DNA of 64,000 nucleotides from Symbiodinium natans (GCA_905221605.1 CAJNDS010000890.1:893063-957062), one strand, 5' to 3'; shown: positions 28,249 to 39,055, counted from the stretch's first letter. Numbers and translations: made by a program. Notes: generated from the letters alone by a model not told the origin.

Positions 28249-28894
28249 GTTATAGGGGTTTAGGGCTTGGGGCTTAAGCTATTGGATCCGCGCTGCTTGT
28301 CAAGACCGTTCAGATGCCCTAACTGCCCGCCTTAAGTTAAGGTACGTACCACTTAGGCCCTTTTGCGCCATCCGGCCCTGTATGCTTGGCTTACTGGCTG
28401 ACATTTCGAAACATCTAGCACTCAAAAAAAGCGAAAAGGCTCTCTGCTCAGCACCTGGGTATTCCACCCTAAGCCCTAAGCCCTCAACCCTAAACCCTAT
28501 GAAGCCTAAACCCTAGACCCTGAACCAACCCTCAAGCCTAAACATTAGCCCCTTAACAAACCCTAAACCGCAAACCCTCACCCCCCTAGACCGCGTGTCC
28601 AGGAATACAGGGTGCTAGAGTACTGCAGGTAGGGTTTAGGGTTTAGGGTTTAGAGTTTAGGGTTTGGGGTTTGGGTTTTAGGGTTTGGGGCTTAGGGTTT
28701 GGGGCTTGGGGTTTGCGGTTTCGGGTTTAGGTGCTGGCGGTGGTGACCCCAGGACGAGGGTTCAGGGAATAGGAGTAAGGATTTAAGGTTCGGGGTTGTA
28801 GGGGTTTTGGAAGTCCTGAGGACGTCCTTGAACTAATATTCCCCTTGGTTAATTCAACCGTTATCTTGAATGTCCGGGTTTTTGAGGCCCTAAA
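28249..28894. other. intergenic mosaic after the retrotransposon
   Basis: The short remainder of the interrupted array, 200 bp of unique DNA, CCCTAAA-like 28468-28585, TTTAGGG-like 28630-28730. No gene seen. Confidence 0.65.
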
Positions 28895-29008
28895 CTAGGC
28901 TTTGGAGTAGACCCTGAAAAAAAAGTATATACTTTTTAGGTAATAAGTAGCAATAATAGGAACCCAAAACCAAAAAAAAGTATTAAAGTATAGTACTCCA
29001 AAGCCCAG
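28895..29008. mobile_element. single fold-back element
   Basis: CTAGGCTTTGGAGTA left, TACTCCAAAGCCCAG right, AT-rich centre with paired A-runs and AGTATATACTTTTT. Confidence 0.65.
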
Positions 29009-29081
29009 TAAAACTTCGAACCTTTAACCACGAAGGCCTAAACCCCATAAATCCTCAACCATCCCTGGTGGGGTCCCAAAG

Positions 29082-29195
29082 GTTCAGGGTTTAGGGTTTA
29101 GGGTTTAGGGTTTAGGGTTTAGGGTTTAGGGTTTAGGGTTTAGGGTTTAGGGTTTAGGGTTTAGGGTTTAGGGTTTAGGGTTTAGGGTTTAGGGC
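29082..29195 (+). repeat. TTTAGGG array
   Basis: About sixteen perfect units. Confidence 0.95.
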
Positions 29196-29265
29196 CCTAC
29201 ACCCTAAAATACAGGCTTTGGGAGGCGGGGGTCCGAGGGGACGAGACTTTCCAGGAGTCTATCAA

Positions 29266-29405
29266 CTACTGTTTGCTTAAAGAACCCCCCCCCCCCCCCC
29301 CCCCCCCCCCACGCCAAAAGACATCCTAAACCCTAAGAGTGAAATGGCCCTTTTCAGGAAGAATCTGTTTATACTTCTTTGGGGGGTTCTTGAGCACATA
29401 GCACC
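29266..29405. mobile_element. MITE family F with poly-C tract
   Basis: Family F has ends CTACTGTTTGCTTAAGAACCCC and its complement. Here the left arm runs into a poly-C tract of about 26 bases; the right arm is GGGGGGTTCTTGAGCACATAG. Confidence 0.65.
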
Positions 29406-29871
29406 CCTACAAACCCTAAACCCCTCAGTAATAGAGGCGTTCAGTCTCAAGTGAGGCCAAGCCGCGTCTTCTTTTCCGAAGAGTTCGAACGGTTTGAACG
29501 TCGCTGGCTCTCCACAGCTCCCACATTCAAGACCTGGGAGGCTTAGTCGGGTTTGGGGATTAGGTTGCGGGTTTCGGGTTCAGGGTTTACATAGGGTTTT
29601 GGCCTTCGGGTTTAGGGATTTGTTTTGGTAGGTTCCGGGTTGTTGGTTTCAGCTGCCCACCTGACGACATAGAGAACGGCACAAGTCCTAACTCAACATC
29701 AGAAATGCCTGTGAGAACAGAAACCAACGGTCCCCCACTAGCCCTAAACCCTAAACCCTGAACCCTGAACCTAAACCCTAAACCCTAAGCCCTTGAACTC
29801 GAAAAACGACTCCTGCCCCCATCGGATGCTTCCAGCATGAGGATGGTTTCACGAGGGTTCGGGGTCTAAGG

Positions 29872-30030
29872 TTAGGGTTTAGGGTTTGGGGTTTAGGGTT
29901 TAGGGCTTAGGGTTTAGGGTTTAGGGTTTAGGGTTTAGGGTTTAGGGTTTAGGGTTTAGGGTTTGGGGTTTAGGGTTTGGGGTTTAGGGTTTAGGGTTTA
30001 GGGTTTAGGGTTTAGGGTTTAGGGTTTAGA
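29872..30030 (+). repeat. TTTAGGG array
   Basis: About 22 units with a few TTTGGGG. Confidence 0.95.
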
Positions 30031-30944
30031 GTTTCCGGGAAGCGGAGGCCAGAGCTTCTAGCGACTGCTGTATGCTTCCGAGAACCCTGAAAGTGTGTCG
30101 ATGGCATTGTGTCGACAGGCTTTGGGTCTATAGGGTTTAGGGTGTTGGGTTTAGGGTTTCGACAGAAGCCTACAATGAGCAAACCCCAACATCTTAACTC
30201 TTGCAGCCCCCCGAAACCCTTGAAAACGAGCATGCAGAGAGCAAAGCGCAGAAATCTGAGGGGTCTTGGCATAGCAAGCCCTGCAGGGTGTAGGGCTTCG
30301 GGGCCCTAAACCCGAAACCCTGTAGGGTTTAGGGCTTAGGGGCCCTAAGCCCTAAACCCTAAACCCGAAACTGCGGGCTTAGGGCTTCTAGGGTGTAAGG
30401 TGAATAAGAACGTCTTGGTAGGCGCTGGGGGCAAAGCATGCATAACGGCTTGGGCTGTAGGAACTTTTGAAGTTGGGCACCCGAGAATTCCTCCGTGAGG
30501 ACTTTATAGGGTTTAGGGTACCGAATGTCCCTCATTTCCTGCGAAGGAACCAGTCCGCACAAGCACCAAGACAGACGTCTTCAACAGTCTCCAACCTCTA
30601 TCCCAGATCCTCAGATCTCAGCCCTGAACGCCCAACCATTTCATCACTCCTTACCCCTACAGCCTAGATCCCGAAGCCCTAAACCCTAAACCCTAAACCC
30701 TGAACCCTGAACCCTAAACTCAGAATCTGCAGTCAAGCTGACGCTGGCCCTGGCCCCGCCGGTGCCGGAGCGAGGGATGGGGCGAAACTGGGCGCGGTTT
30801 AGTGTTTAGGAGTTTAGGGTTTGGGGTTTAGGGTTCAGGGTTTAGGGATATTGTTTAGGGTTTAGGGTTTAGGGTTTAGTGTTTAGGCATGGATGTTTCA
30901 AAATGAGCGGTATCCATATCGAACCGAATCGAAGCAGACCAGTA
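30031..30944. other. intergenic mosaic
   Basis: Unique spacer 30031-30300, facing CCCTAAA/TTTAGGG patches 30300-30370, unique 30375-30670, CCCTAAA 30676-30720, TTTAGGG 30795-30890. No gene seen. Confidence 0.65.
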
Positions 30945-30992
30945 TCGAGACACATCGCCATCAACATCGAGTGCTTATCCATTAGGCCGCAG
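30945..30992 (-). other. tRNA A-box-like fragment
   Basis: On the minus strand GCGGCCTAATGGATAAGCAC resembles the 5' half of an arginine-type tRNA (A box and D arm). It continues into TATCGA/TTCGAT-rich DNA rather than a tRNA 3' half. A similar half in the opposite orientation lies at 31835-31870. Confidence 0.3.
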
Positions 30993-31201
30993 GCTTTCCA
31001 ACAGCACACGGGAGCGAGGTGTGTCAACAATACTTTTCGCCCCAAAAAAACATGTAGACATTGCCCTGAAGAGCTCCCCGATGGCCCCCCCCCCCCCCCC
31101 CAAAAAAAAGACCGCGAAACGACTCAGTGTCGGCCACTAGCGGGTCTGGGTCCAAAGCCTCTTTTGAGAGCTTCCCAAAGGCACCCCCCAAGACGACCGT
31201 A

Positions 31202-31232
31202 AAACGAGTTAGTGGCTGCCACTAATTCGTTT
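31202..31232. repeat. hairpin repeat TTAGTGGCTGCCACTAA
   Basis: A near-perfect inverted repeat (arms extend to AAACGA/TCGTTT). Another copy, TTAGTGGCAGCCACTAA, is at 31386-31402, and a degenerate one (CAGTGTCGGCCACTAG) at about 31125-31140. Confidence 0.65.
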
Positions 31233-31291
31233 CAGGTTTTTAGGCCATTTACAATGAACTCAAGTACAATCCAGAGTTATTTCGAAAGAAT

Positions 31292-31372
31292 GCCATGGAG
31301 TCAATAGCGCAACGGATGAGCCGTGCACCTCTAAACCGAAAGGTCGCCGGTTCCAATCCCGCTCGTGACGGG
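31292..31372 (+). tRNA. tRNA-like sequence (pseudogene or SINE head)
   Basis: Has an A-box-like TAGCGCAACGGATGAG and a B-box-like GGTTCCAATCC, and a 3' acceptor-like TCGTGAC that partly pairs with GTCA near the start. The T stem pairs in four of five positions. I cannot fold a proper anticodon stem around CTCTAAA, so I do not assign an amino acid. Hairpin repeats lie on both sides, which fits a tRNA-derived short element. Confidence 0.3.
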
Positions 31373-31385
31373 AGCAAAAAACGCA

Positions 31386-31402
31386 TTAGTGGCAGCCACT
31401 AA
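31386..31402. repeat. hairpin repeat, second copy
   Basis: TTAGTGGCAGCCACTAA, a perfect palindrome apart from its centre, directly 3' of the tRNA-like sequence at 31292-31372. Confidence 0.6.
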
Positions 31403-31429
31403 ATCCTGGGAGCACATTCCCGCCTCCGA

Positions 31430-31650
31430 CCCCCTCCCCCCCCTCCTGGCCCCCCACCTCCTACCACCACACCCCTCCTACCACCACACCCACCCCTCCT
31501 CCACCACACCCCTCCTGCCACCACACCCTTCCTACCACCACACCCCTCTTCCACCACACCCCTCCTACTGCACACCTCTCCTATCACCACACCCCTCCTA
31601 CCACCACACCCCTCCTACCACCACACCCCTCCTACCACCACACCCCAACA
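31430..31650 (+). repeat. CACCACACCCCTCCTAC tandem repeat
   Basis: About a dozen copies of a 15-17 bp C-rich unit (CCACCACACCCCTCCTA) with slight length variation. Pro/Thr/His-rich reading frames across it are by-products of the repeat. Confidence 0.8.
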
Positions 31651-31834
31651 CTTCAGAAACAACTCCCGCCTCCTACCACAGCGCGGCCGCGTCGTTGACG
31701 GCCAGAGACCCGACAACCCAAACCGGAAAAACCCCAAACCAAACTCCGTCAAACCTTCAAACCCAAAAAAACCAACAACCAAACTCTGATCCCAAACCCA
31801 AATCCCACAAGCCGGGTTCGCAATTGTGGAGAGA

Positions 31835-31870
31835 GGGTATGGCCTAATGGTAGAGCACGTCTCTATCGAT
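31835..31870 (+). other. tRNA A-box-like fragment
   Basis: GTATGGCCTAATGGTAGAGC resembles a tRNA 5' half. It is followed by ATCGA/TATCGAACC-rich DNA like that near 30900, in inverted arrangement to the 30945-30992 fragment. Confidence 0.3.
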
Positions 31871-32324
31871 CACATACCGATAGAAATCGAGTATCGAACC
31901 GAACCGTGACCATCAATACTACCAATACTTTATCGAGTAGTAATCGGTAACATATCCGTATTGATCGAACCGGTAGATTACATCCATGTGTTTAGGAGTC
32001 TTGGAGTTCATGGTTTAGGAGTTTAGGGTTTAGGAATATATTTCGGGTTTAGGAGGTTAGGGTTTAGCTGGAGGTATGGGTGTGGAAAACTGCCTGGCAA
32101 AGACAGAATCCCCAATGTCTCTGGTCCTATTTCTGGGAATATCTAGGGGTGGGAAAGGGTTCAGGGTTCAGGGTTCTGGGTTCAGGGTTCAGGGTGCAGG
32201 GTTCAGGGTTCAGGGTTCAGGGTTTAGGGTTTAGGGTTCTTGATTTTGGCCGTTGTTGGAAAGGCATGGGCAGTAGCTCATGTTGCTCACCGATGCGCTG
32301 ACCCTGCCTTCCTGCCTAAACCTA

Positions 32325-32440
32325 GACCCAAGAGTAACCTAGGAATGAAAAGGGTGCCCGTTTTAGTTCAAAGGGGCTTATTTCAGGGAAGCTAAATAAA
32401 CCCTAAAAAGAGGGAACAAGGGCCTAGAAACTCTATAACT
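32325..32440. repeat. dispersed repeat, second copy
   Basis: CTAGACCCAAGAGTAACCTAGGAATGAAAAGGGTGCCCG then GTTCAAAGGGGCTTATTTCAGGG; aligns with 7468-7565 over about 90 bp. Confidence 0.5.
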
Positions 32441-33236
32441 TTCCTAAACCACCACCATGTTCTCGTACATGTTGAGGTTTGCAAGCGCTTTGCTCAGTCG
32501 GGCCTCTTGGCAAAAAGCCCCTATGCCTCCACAGAAACTCGACGACCCCTCCCCCACAAAAGAGGGTTTCGGGTTTAGTGCGGAGCTCGTAATGGGTTTA
32601 GGGTTTAGGGTTTAGGGCTTAGGGTTTAGGGTTTAGGGTTTGAGGTTTAGGGTTTAGAGCTTAGGGAGACCTACCCGCCGCTTGGCAAACGCACAAGGTT
32701 ACGTAGTCGACGTAGTGCAGGTACCCTCCACAGCCCTGAACTCCCCTAAACCTAAAACCCTAAACCTAAACCCTAAACCCTAAACCCATGGCCCAAGAAT
32801 TTGGCTCCCAAGATGAGTCCCCAAGGAGCTACGAAAGGGGCACATGGACCACGAGGGACAAACTCGGACAAGGGACGACCAAGTAGGCCGAACCATTGCA
32901 ACTGCCATTTTCTGATGCAGGAACCCAGGACGAAAACAAGTCAGAAGGTACTGCTGGACCCTCCGAGATGGCTTAAACCCTAAACCCTGAACCCTGAACC
33001 CTAAACCCTAAACCCTAAACCCCAAAGTTTCTAGGGGTCTACAGGGTTTGGGGCTGAACGACCCTCGAGGGCCCTCACCTCAGCCGACTTCCCCCTGGAA
33101 GGTGAGTTGACAGCCCGAGCCAAGTCCTGCCAAGGTCTGTGGGGTTTAGGGTTGAGGGCTTGGGGTTTCTACAAATTTGAACAAAAACCCTAAACCCTAA
33201 ACCCTAAACCCTAAACCCTAAACCTTAATGATCAGT
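32441..33236. other. intergenic mosaic
   Basis: TTTAGGG 32593-32665, CCCTAAA 32745-32788, 32970-33025 and 33184-33226, with unique spacers. The spacer 32789-32968 carries short frames only. Confidence 0.6.
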
Positions 33237-33320
33237 CTACTTCTAACCTACTTAGGGGACTTAGCGGGCGTATAAGCACAGTTATCATTGGGGTGAGAAG
33301 TACCCATGAACATCCAAGAA
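33237..33320. mobile_element. MITE family D, divergent
   Basis: Ends decayed: CTACTTCTAACCTACTTAGG left, GTACCCATGAACATCCAAG right. Confidence 0.5.
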
Positions 33321-33373
33321 TGCGCTCTTAATTTGGGTCCCCTGTTTTTTGAACGCTTATGTGCACTATACAT

Positions 33374-33443
33374 TGGGATGTTCCCCCTTGTACCGCCTAG
33401 TATAGTTTTGATTCAGGGCTGCTAGTATAAGGCGGAACATCCC
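33374..33443. mobile_element. MITE family C, short copy
   Basis: Family C is a fold-back element of about 100 bp with ends GGGATGTTCCCCCTTATACTA and its complement. Here GGGATGTTCCCCCTTGTACC...GTATAAGGCGGAACATCCC, 70 bp. Confidence 0.75.
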
Positions 33444-33588
33444 AGACTATACACAATAAGGGTCCATACTTCGGATCCTTTCTAACAAGGGTAAGGGACC
33501 ATGCTACGGACTCATGGTTCCGATTTAGGCAAGGTCTATGCCCAAGGAAGGTTTAGGGTTGGGGGGGGTTGCGGCAAGGTTTATTATT

Positions 33589-33693
33589 CTACTATTTGCT
33601 TAAGAACCCCGCGAAAATCAAGACAATAATCCCTAGACTACCCTGATAAGGAAGACACTTGTGTTTTATAGGGGGCTCTTAAGCAAACAGTAG
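33589..33693. mobile_element. MITE family F
   Basis: Complete 105-bp copy: CTACTATTTGCTTAAGAACC left, GGGCTCTTAAGCAAACAGTAG right. Confidence 0.8.
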
Positions 33694-34357
33694 TTATATT
33701 CTATGGCCTGAACCCTAAACCCTAAACCCCTAAACCCTAAACCCCCAAGCCCTCAACCTCGAAGCCCCAGACGCCTAAGCCCCTCTTAACGTCATGTCCC
33801 CTGTGAATAGCATGTCATTAGACAATATCATGTCATCAGAAGTGGCGAGCAGGAATTCGCCTCAGAGACTTTGCTCGTATGACTTCGAGAATCACCTCCC
33901 CCCCCAAAGCTTGCCATCATCACGCCTTATAAACCCTAAACCCTAAACCCTAAACCCTAAACCCTAAACCCTAAACCCTAAACCCCAAACCCTCCCGGGC
34001 CTGCAGGAGCTGCTCCTGCCTCGCGAAGCGGGCCTCCAGAAAGGCCTGTAGGCCCCGAAGCTCCTCCGGTCTATGAGTAGGGTTCCGGGTTCAGGGTTCA
34101 AGGTTCAGGGTTCAGGGTTGAGGGTTTAGGGTTTGGGGTTTGGGGTGTAGAGGTTTTAGTTTATGGTTTTGTGTTTAGGGTCTAGGGTTTGGGGCTTAGG
34201 GTTTGACTGGGGCGTAAGGGGTTCAGGGAATTCAGAATTGCGGGGTTCAAGGGCGTCACCCTGCATCTCGGGCCTAAAGTCTACAAACTAACTGCTCCTC
34301 TGGGAGAGGGCATAAACCCTAAACCCTAAACCCTAAACCCTAAACCCTAAACCCTAA

Positions 34358-34497
34358 ACTACGTGGTCCCGCAGTATGGGCCCTTAGAAGGGGACTCCTT
34401 ATATTCCGCCTAAATTCCCTTTGCAACCCAAGGGCCCATACTTCAGAACCCTGAAAGGAGGTAAGGGACCAGATTCTAAGGGCCCATGGAACTAGGG
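34358..34497. mobile_element. MITE family B, left end lost at a telomere-like array
   Basis: CCCTAAA repeats run into CTACGTGGTCCCGCAGTATG; inner GGACTCCTTATATTCC and GGGCCCATACTTCAGAACCC; right end CCATGGAACTAGGGC. Confidence 0.65.
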
Positions 34498-34540
34498 CTC
34501 GTTTGGGGCATTTGGGGCTGGTACTTGGGGGGTTCATGTT

Positions 34541-34690
34541 TGGATGTTCCCCTTGTGCTAACCCTAAACCCTAAACCCTAAACCCTAAACCCTAAACCCT
34601 AAACCCTAAACCCTAAACCCTAAACCCTAAACCCTAACCCCCTATTATAAACCCTATTAGGGACCGCTAGTATAATGGGGACCATCCCAA
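34541..34690. mobile_element. MITE family C split by a telomere-like array
   Basis: The left end TGGATGTTCCCCTTGTGCTA is followed by about 90 bp of CCCTAAA repeats, then the rest of the element (CCCTATTATAAACC...CTAGTATAATGGGGACCATCCCAA). It abuts a family D copy on its right. Confidence 0.8.
34560..34650 (-). repeat. CCCTAAA array inside a family C MITE
   Basis: About twelve perfect units; see the element at 34541-34690. Confidence 0.95.
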
Positions 34691-34854
34691 GGTTCATGGG
34701 TAGTCATAAGTAGGGGGTTTAGGGTTTAGGGTTTAGGGTTTAGGGTTTAGGGTTTAGGGTTTAGGGCTCATAAGCATGCGAACTATACTTATAGACATAA
34801 CCCTACCTGGGGTACTTCTTGCCTTCTTAGAACTGCCCATGAACCTCCAAGTAG
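34691..34854. mobile_element. MITE family D split by a telomere-like array
   Basis: GGTTCATGGGTAGTCATAAGTAGGG, then TTTAGGG repeats (34714-34766), then the rest (GCGAACTATACTTATAGAC...CCCATGAACCTCCAAGTAG). Same subtype as 38553-38672, which lacks the array. Confidence 0.8.
34714..34766 (+). repeat. TTTAGGG array inside a family D MITE
   Basis: Seven perfect units in opposite orientation to the array 65 bp upstream. Confidence 0.95.
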
Positions 34855-35088
34855 GTTGATGACACTCGAACCGTAAACCGAAGGGGAGGAGGGGGTGCAA
34901 CCCCAAAAAGCCTTAAACTCATCCACATGATAGCCATAGAAGTTTAAAAACAAACGAAGCCCTAAACCCCTAAAAAAACGATGCCCCAACACCCGAAACC
35001 CTAAACTAAAAACAAACGAAGCCCTAAAACCCTAAAGAAGCTCGAAGTGCTGACGCCCTAAACTCCAAACTCAAAGCCCACATCATAA

Positions 35089-35203
35089 CCCTAAGGGTCC
35101 ATGTACCTAAAATAGGGAATACTTGGGCCTTAAAGCACCTCCTATTTAAGGACTTTACGGCCCAAGTCATTACATACTAATGAGGTACATGGACCCTTGC
35201 GGG
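35089..35203. mobile_element. MITE family A
   Basis: Complete copy; left CCCTAAGGGTCCATGTACC, right GGTACATGGACCCTTGCGGG. Internal AATACTTGGGCCTTAAAGCACC and its inverted partner are present. Confidence 0.8.
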
Positions 35204-35357
35204 TAGTTTAATGTCACCCTAAACCCTAAACCCTAAACCCTAAACCCTTTGGCTACTTAGGGTAATGCTCTTGCTTCCCACCCTTTGAGGCACACCTGCG
35301 AGGTCGAGACCATCTCTGAAACTGGCTCCATGAGAGGCGCCTGGCTGAAAAGGCTTC

Positions 35358-35465
35358 AGGTTTAGGGCTTTAGGGGTTTAGGGGTTTGGGGGTTTGGGGT
35401 TTTGGGGGTTTGGGGGTTTGGGGGTTTGGGGGTTTGGGGGTTTAGGGGTTTAGGGGTTTAGGGTT
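35358..35465 (+). repeat. variant array GGGGGTTT / GGGGTTTA
   Basis: About a dozen 8-bp units, G-richer than the standard heptamer. Confidence 0.85.
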
Positions 35466-35500
35466 GGTTGCTAGGGTTTCGGGCTTGAAGGCTTCGAGTT

Positions 35501-35600
35501 GAGATGTTCCGCCTTATACGAACAGTCCTCAAAGAAGGATAATGGTATCCCCGACTCCAGTCCCTATCAAGGACTCTTAGCATGAGGGGGGAACATCCCA
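35501..35600. mobile_element. MITE family C
   Basis: GAGATGTTCCGCCTTATACG left, ATGAGGGGGGAACATCCCAA right, inner AACAGTCCT and AGGACTCTTAG arms. Confidence 0.8.
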
Positions 35601-36964
35601 AGGTTTGCGCCTTGACGGTTTAGAGGGTTCAGGGTTTTGGAAGTCAGGGTTTAGGCTTGGGGAGCTGGGTTGGATTTCGGGTTCCCTAAACCCTAAACCC
35701 CAAACCCCAAACCCTAAACCCTAAACCCTAAACCCTAAACCCTAAACCCTGGGGTGCAGGTTGCGGGTTCAGGGTGAAAAGTTTAGGGCTCTATTGGGGT
35801 GCTGAGGGTACCTGCAACCCAGAGACTCTTCCAAGCCATTGACTTGCACCATCCGTATCATGCAGTAGTAAGCGGTGACCCTATTAAGCAAAAACAAAAC
35901 CCGAACTAAGGAAGCCCCTATATCACAATCCTTATTCCTGGAACCCCCCCCCCCCTATAAGGGGTACCCCTATTAAGCAAAAACAAAACTAAGCCCCGAG
36001 CCCGAAGCTCGAAAAGCTAGACCCTAAACCCTCAGCCTTAAACCCTGAGCCCCTGTACACCTTGGCGCTCGAGGGGGAAGGGGCCTAGGGCTGGTCATAG
36101 GAGTTTCGGATGCTCGCGCGCCCTAAACCCTTGAGGGTTTGAACCTTTAAGTGGGCTGTCTGGGGTTTAGGGTTTAGGGTTTGGGGTTTAGGGTTTAGGG
36201 TTTAGGGTTTAGGGTGTAGTTTAGGGTTTAGGGAGCAGCGCCTCACGCCGCACGGCGGCGGAACAGCACTCCATCGCTCGAAGTCGGCGCCGGAGAAACC
36301 CTCGACCCTTCAACCCAAGGCGCTTCCTGAACCCTAGACCCTGAAGCCTAACCCTAAACCCTAAACCCTAAACCCTAAACCTTAAACCCTTAAACCAGAA
36401 CCCTAATTGTACTCTATAGAACTTAGGGTTTAGGGGCGTAAACACTACACCTTAATCCCGGTTGCCATTTGTGCCTTTGGGCCTTCGGATGGGCGTTTGG
36501 GGTGCCTAACCCTAAGGGTCCATGTACCTAACTCAGAAACTGAAAGACACCGCGGGCTTCTTGCGTTTAGGGTTTATATTGAATGGCAGGAAGCAGTATA
36601 CGCAGGCTTAGCCGTTTTCCGACCCTAAAGCCTATACCGTAAGCCCTGAACCGTGACGTGAACTATTCTGAGGCATGGCCCGCATGGCGTGAGGGCGGCG
36701 CCAAACAAAATCCGGAGCTTGGAGGTAGTCAACCGGCTTATAGGGTTCAGGGTTTAGGGTGTAGGGTTTGCGGTTCAGGGTTTGGGGTTTAGGGTTCGGG
36801 TTGAACTTGTGCGTTCTTGAGGCAGTGCGGATAGCAAGGGGCCTAAACCCTAAACCCTAACTAAGCGTTTCGTCCAGGCAACACTATATATAGATACGGC
36901 ATTCGAAGGCTCGACTCCTCCTCTCCCCTAGCAGCTAGGGGCTTCCCCTCCACTGCCTACGGGG
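35601..36964. other. intergenic mosaic
   Basis: CCCTAAA 35685-35750 and 36350-36395, TTTAGGG 36160-36230 and 36740-36800, unique spacers. AAGCAAAAACAAAAC occurs twice (35885 and 35970), each time after CCCTATT. Confidence 0.6.
36510..36530. mobile_element. MITE family A, left terminus only
   Basis: CCCTAAGGGTCCATGTACCTA, followed by unrelated sequence; a fragment. Confidence 0.6.
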
Positions 36965-37124
36965 TTTTGGGTTTAGGGTCTAGGGTTTAAGGGTTTAGGG
37001 TTTAAGGGTTTAGGGGTTTAGGGTTTAGGGTTTGGGGTTTAGGGTTTAGGGTTTAGGGTTTAGGGTTTAGGGTTTAGGGTTTAGGGTTTAGGGTTTAGGG
37101 TTTAGGGTTTAGGGTTTAGGGTTT
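36965..37124 (+). repeat. TTTAGGG array
   Basis: Degenerate start, then about fourteen perfect units. Confidence 0.93.
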
Positions 37125-37800
37125 CGAGCTCAGGGGCTCCTTGTTGTACTATCTGAGTTTAAGGCACTCACATCACAGCCTGAGCTATGGAAAAAAGAAC
37201 AGTGGTCTTTTATACTCAGGTAGTTAAGTGCCCTGTAGAGTCGTTGTATAAGAAAGCTGTATAGCTCTAATGACAAAACGTTGGGCCGCATAGCTTCCTG
37301 TATCTTTTAGGGGTTTAGGGTTTGGGGTTTAGGGTTTAGGGTTTAGGGGTACCCGGAACCCGAAACCCTAAACCTAAACCCCAAACCAAAGACAAGACGC
37401 ACCCATGGCCGGCTTACTGAATAAGAGCCCAAAGCATGACCGCTCCTTGTACAGATCTGCCCTAAACCCTGATGCCTAAACCCTAAAAACCCAAAATAGC
37501 CATTCTGGCTGGCTTGTCCCTCAACCCTAAACCCTGAACCTTATGCTGCACTCCAATTCTCGCTGAACCCTAAACCCTAAACCCTAAACCCTAAACCCTT
37601 AACCCCAATCCCTAAGCCCTAAACCCCAAAACCCTAAACAAAAGGGCCCCCGTATCGAACCAAAAACCTCTGGTTAGCCTCTCGCTTCTGAAAGCGAGCC
37701 GCGACTTTCTGGTCGCCTTGGCAAGAGGGGGCGCAAGGGGTTTAGGGTTTAGGGTTTAGGGTTTAGGGTTTAGGGTTTAGGGTGTAGGGTTTGAGGGTTC
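37125..37800. other. intergenic, including a weak tRNA-like fold
   Basis: The minus strand at about 37655-37735 has CTCGC-TTTCAGAA-GCGAG and GGTTCGATACG, reminiscent of anticodon and T arms, but the loop has eight bases and no acceptor stem pairs, so I do not call a tRNA. TTTAGGG array 37738-37790. Confidence 0.4.
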
Positions 37801-37915
37801 CAGTAAACTCCAAAAAGCTGGAATATGCTTTTCCCCATACCCCCAAAAGGTACACTAAAGGTAATCCCAGCTCTAATCATCCTGAAAGCATGTTCCAACT
37901 TTTTGGAGTTTACTG
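37801..37915. mobile_element. single fold-back element
   Basis: 115 bp with about 31-bp inverted ends, CAGTAAACTCCAAAAAGCTG left against AACTTTTTGGAGTTTACTG right, only a few mismatches. I found no second copy in the window. Confidence 0.8.
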
Positions 37916-38552
37916 TACGGTTTAGGGCCTTGGACTAACTTTTGGGATGAGGGCCTCAAGGGCTTGGGGTTTATAGGGTTCGGGGCCAAAACCCTAAACC
38001 CTAAACCCTAAACCCTAAACCGTAAACCCTAAACCCTAAACCCTAAACCCCAAACCCTAAACCCTAAATACTAAACCCTAAACCCTAAACCCTAAACCTC
38101 AACACTCCCTCTAACGGAGGAGGTCGAGCCGCTGGTGGTGCTCTGAAACTGCCGGAAGCGGATCGGCACTTGATGCCTGGAACAGTCCACTTAGGGGAGG
38201 GGGGTCTAGGGTTTAGGGTTTAGTGTTTAGGGTTTACCCTGTAATTACTTGGGGAAGCCCAAAAACCTTAGGTTTTGGGGCTTTTGGGGCTTCTTCGGAA
38301 GCAAAAACCGTGTCCTGAGATCGGCGTGACAGGAACAATCTTTGATTGGTCAATTGGGTGGTAAACGAACACAACGTGCAAGTACTGTTTCATGCATCTT
38401 AAGTCAAAACCGGCTCTATACGCCCTATACACCCTAAACCCTAAACCCTTTCACCCTGAACTCTAAGCCCTATACACGCTAAACCAGGCATATTGGGCTC
38501 TCTGTGTCTGTCATGAAGACTAAAGCAGGCCGCACGAAAGCATCAGAAGGGT

Positions 38553-38672
38553 CTACTTAGAGGTTCAGGTCGTTAGAAGTAGGGTGTATATGTATGACAA
38601 CTATACTTATAACCCTACTTAGGGTACTTACGTCCCTTCTTATAACTACTGTACCCATGAACCTCCAAGTAG
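38553..38672. mobile_element. MITE family D
   Basis: Complete copy of a second subtype: CTACTTAGAGGTTCAGG left, CCCATGAACCTCCAAGTAG right, marker AACTATACTTATAACCCTAC. Confidence 0.8.
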
Positions 38673-38960
38673 GGTTTCGGGTTTCGGGCTTTGCAGGTCC
38701 TTGGTGTACCTACAGGCCCCAACGTAGTTCCGATTCGAGAAGTATACCCAAGCACGTAGGATGTGTAGGGCTTACCCTAAACCCTAAACCCTAAACCCTA
38801 AAGCCTAAAGCCTAAAGCCTAAAGCCTAAACCCTAAACCCGTAGGACGCATTCCCTTCTTTGCAGTGGTGGCTGTAGACCTTACACCCTAAATCTAAACC
38901 CTTAGGCCCTTGTGATCGTGGGGCCGAAGCCGGTAGGTTTTAAAGTTTGAAGTTTAGGGA

Positions 38961-38964
38961 AACC

Positions 38965-39017
<53 letters not shown>

Positions 39018-39055
39018 ACCCTAAACCCTAAACCCTAAACCCTAAACCCCTTTTG
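38961..39055 (-). repeat. variant array CCCTCAA then CCCTAAA
   Basis: About eight CCCTCAA units followed by four or five CCCTAAA. Confidence 0.9.

Noticed and set aside
32795-32815. Dinoflagellate spliced-leader RNA (ATTTGGCTC word)
   Set aside because: Only a few bases match; the conserved CCGTAGCCATTTTGGCTCAAG is not present on either strand as far as I could see.
37655-37735. Possible tRNA gene on the minus strand
   Set aside because: It has an anticodon-like hairpin and a GGTTCGATACG word, but an eight-base loop, no D arm and no acceptor stem.
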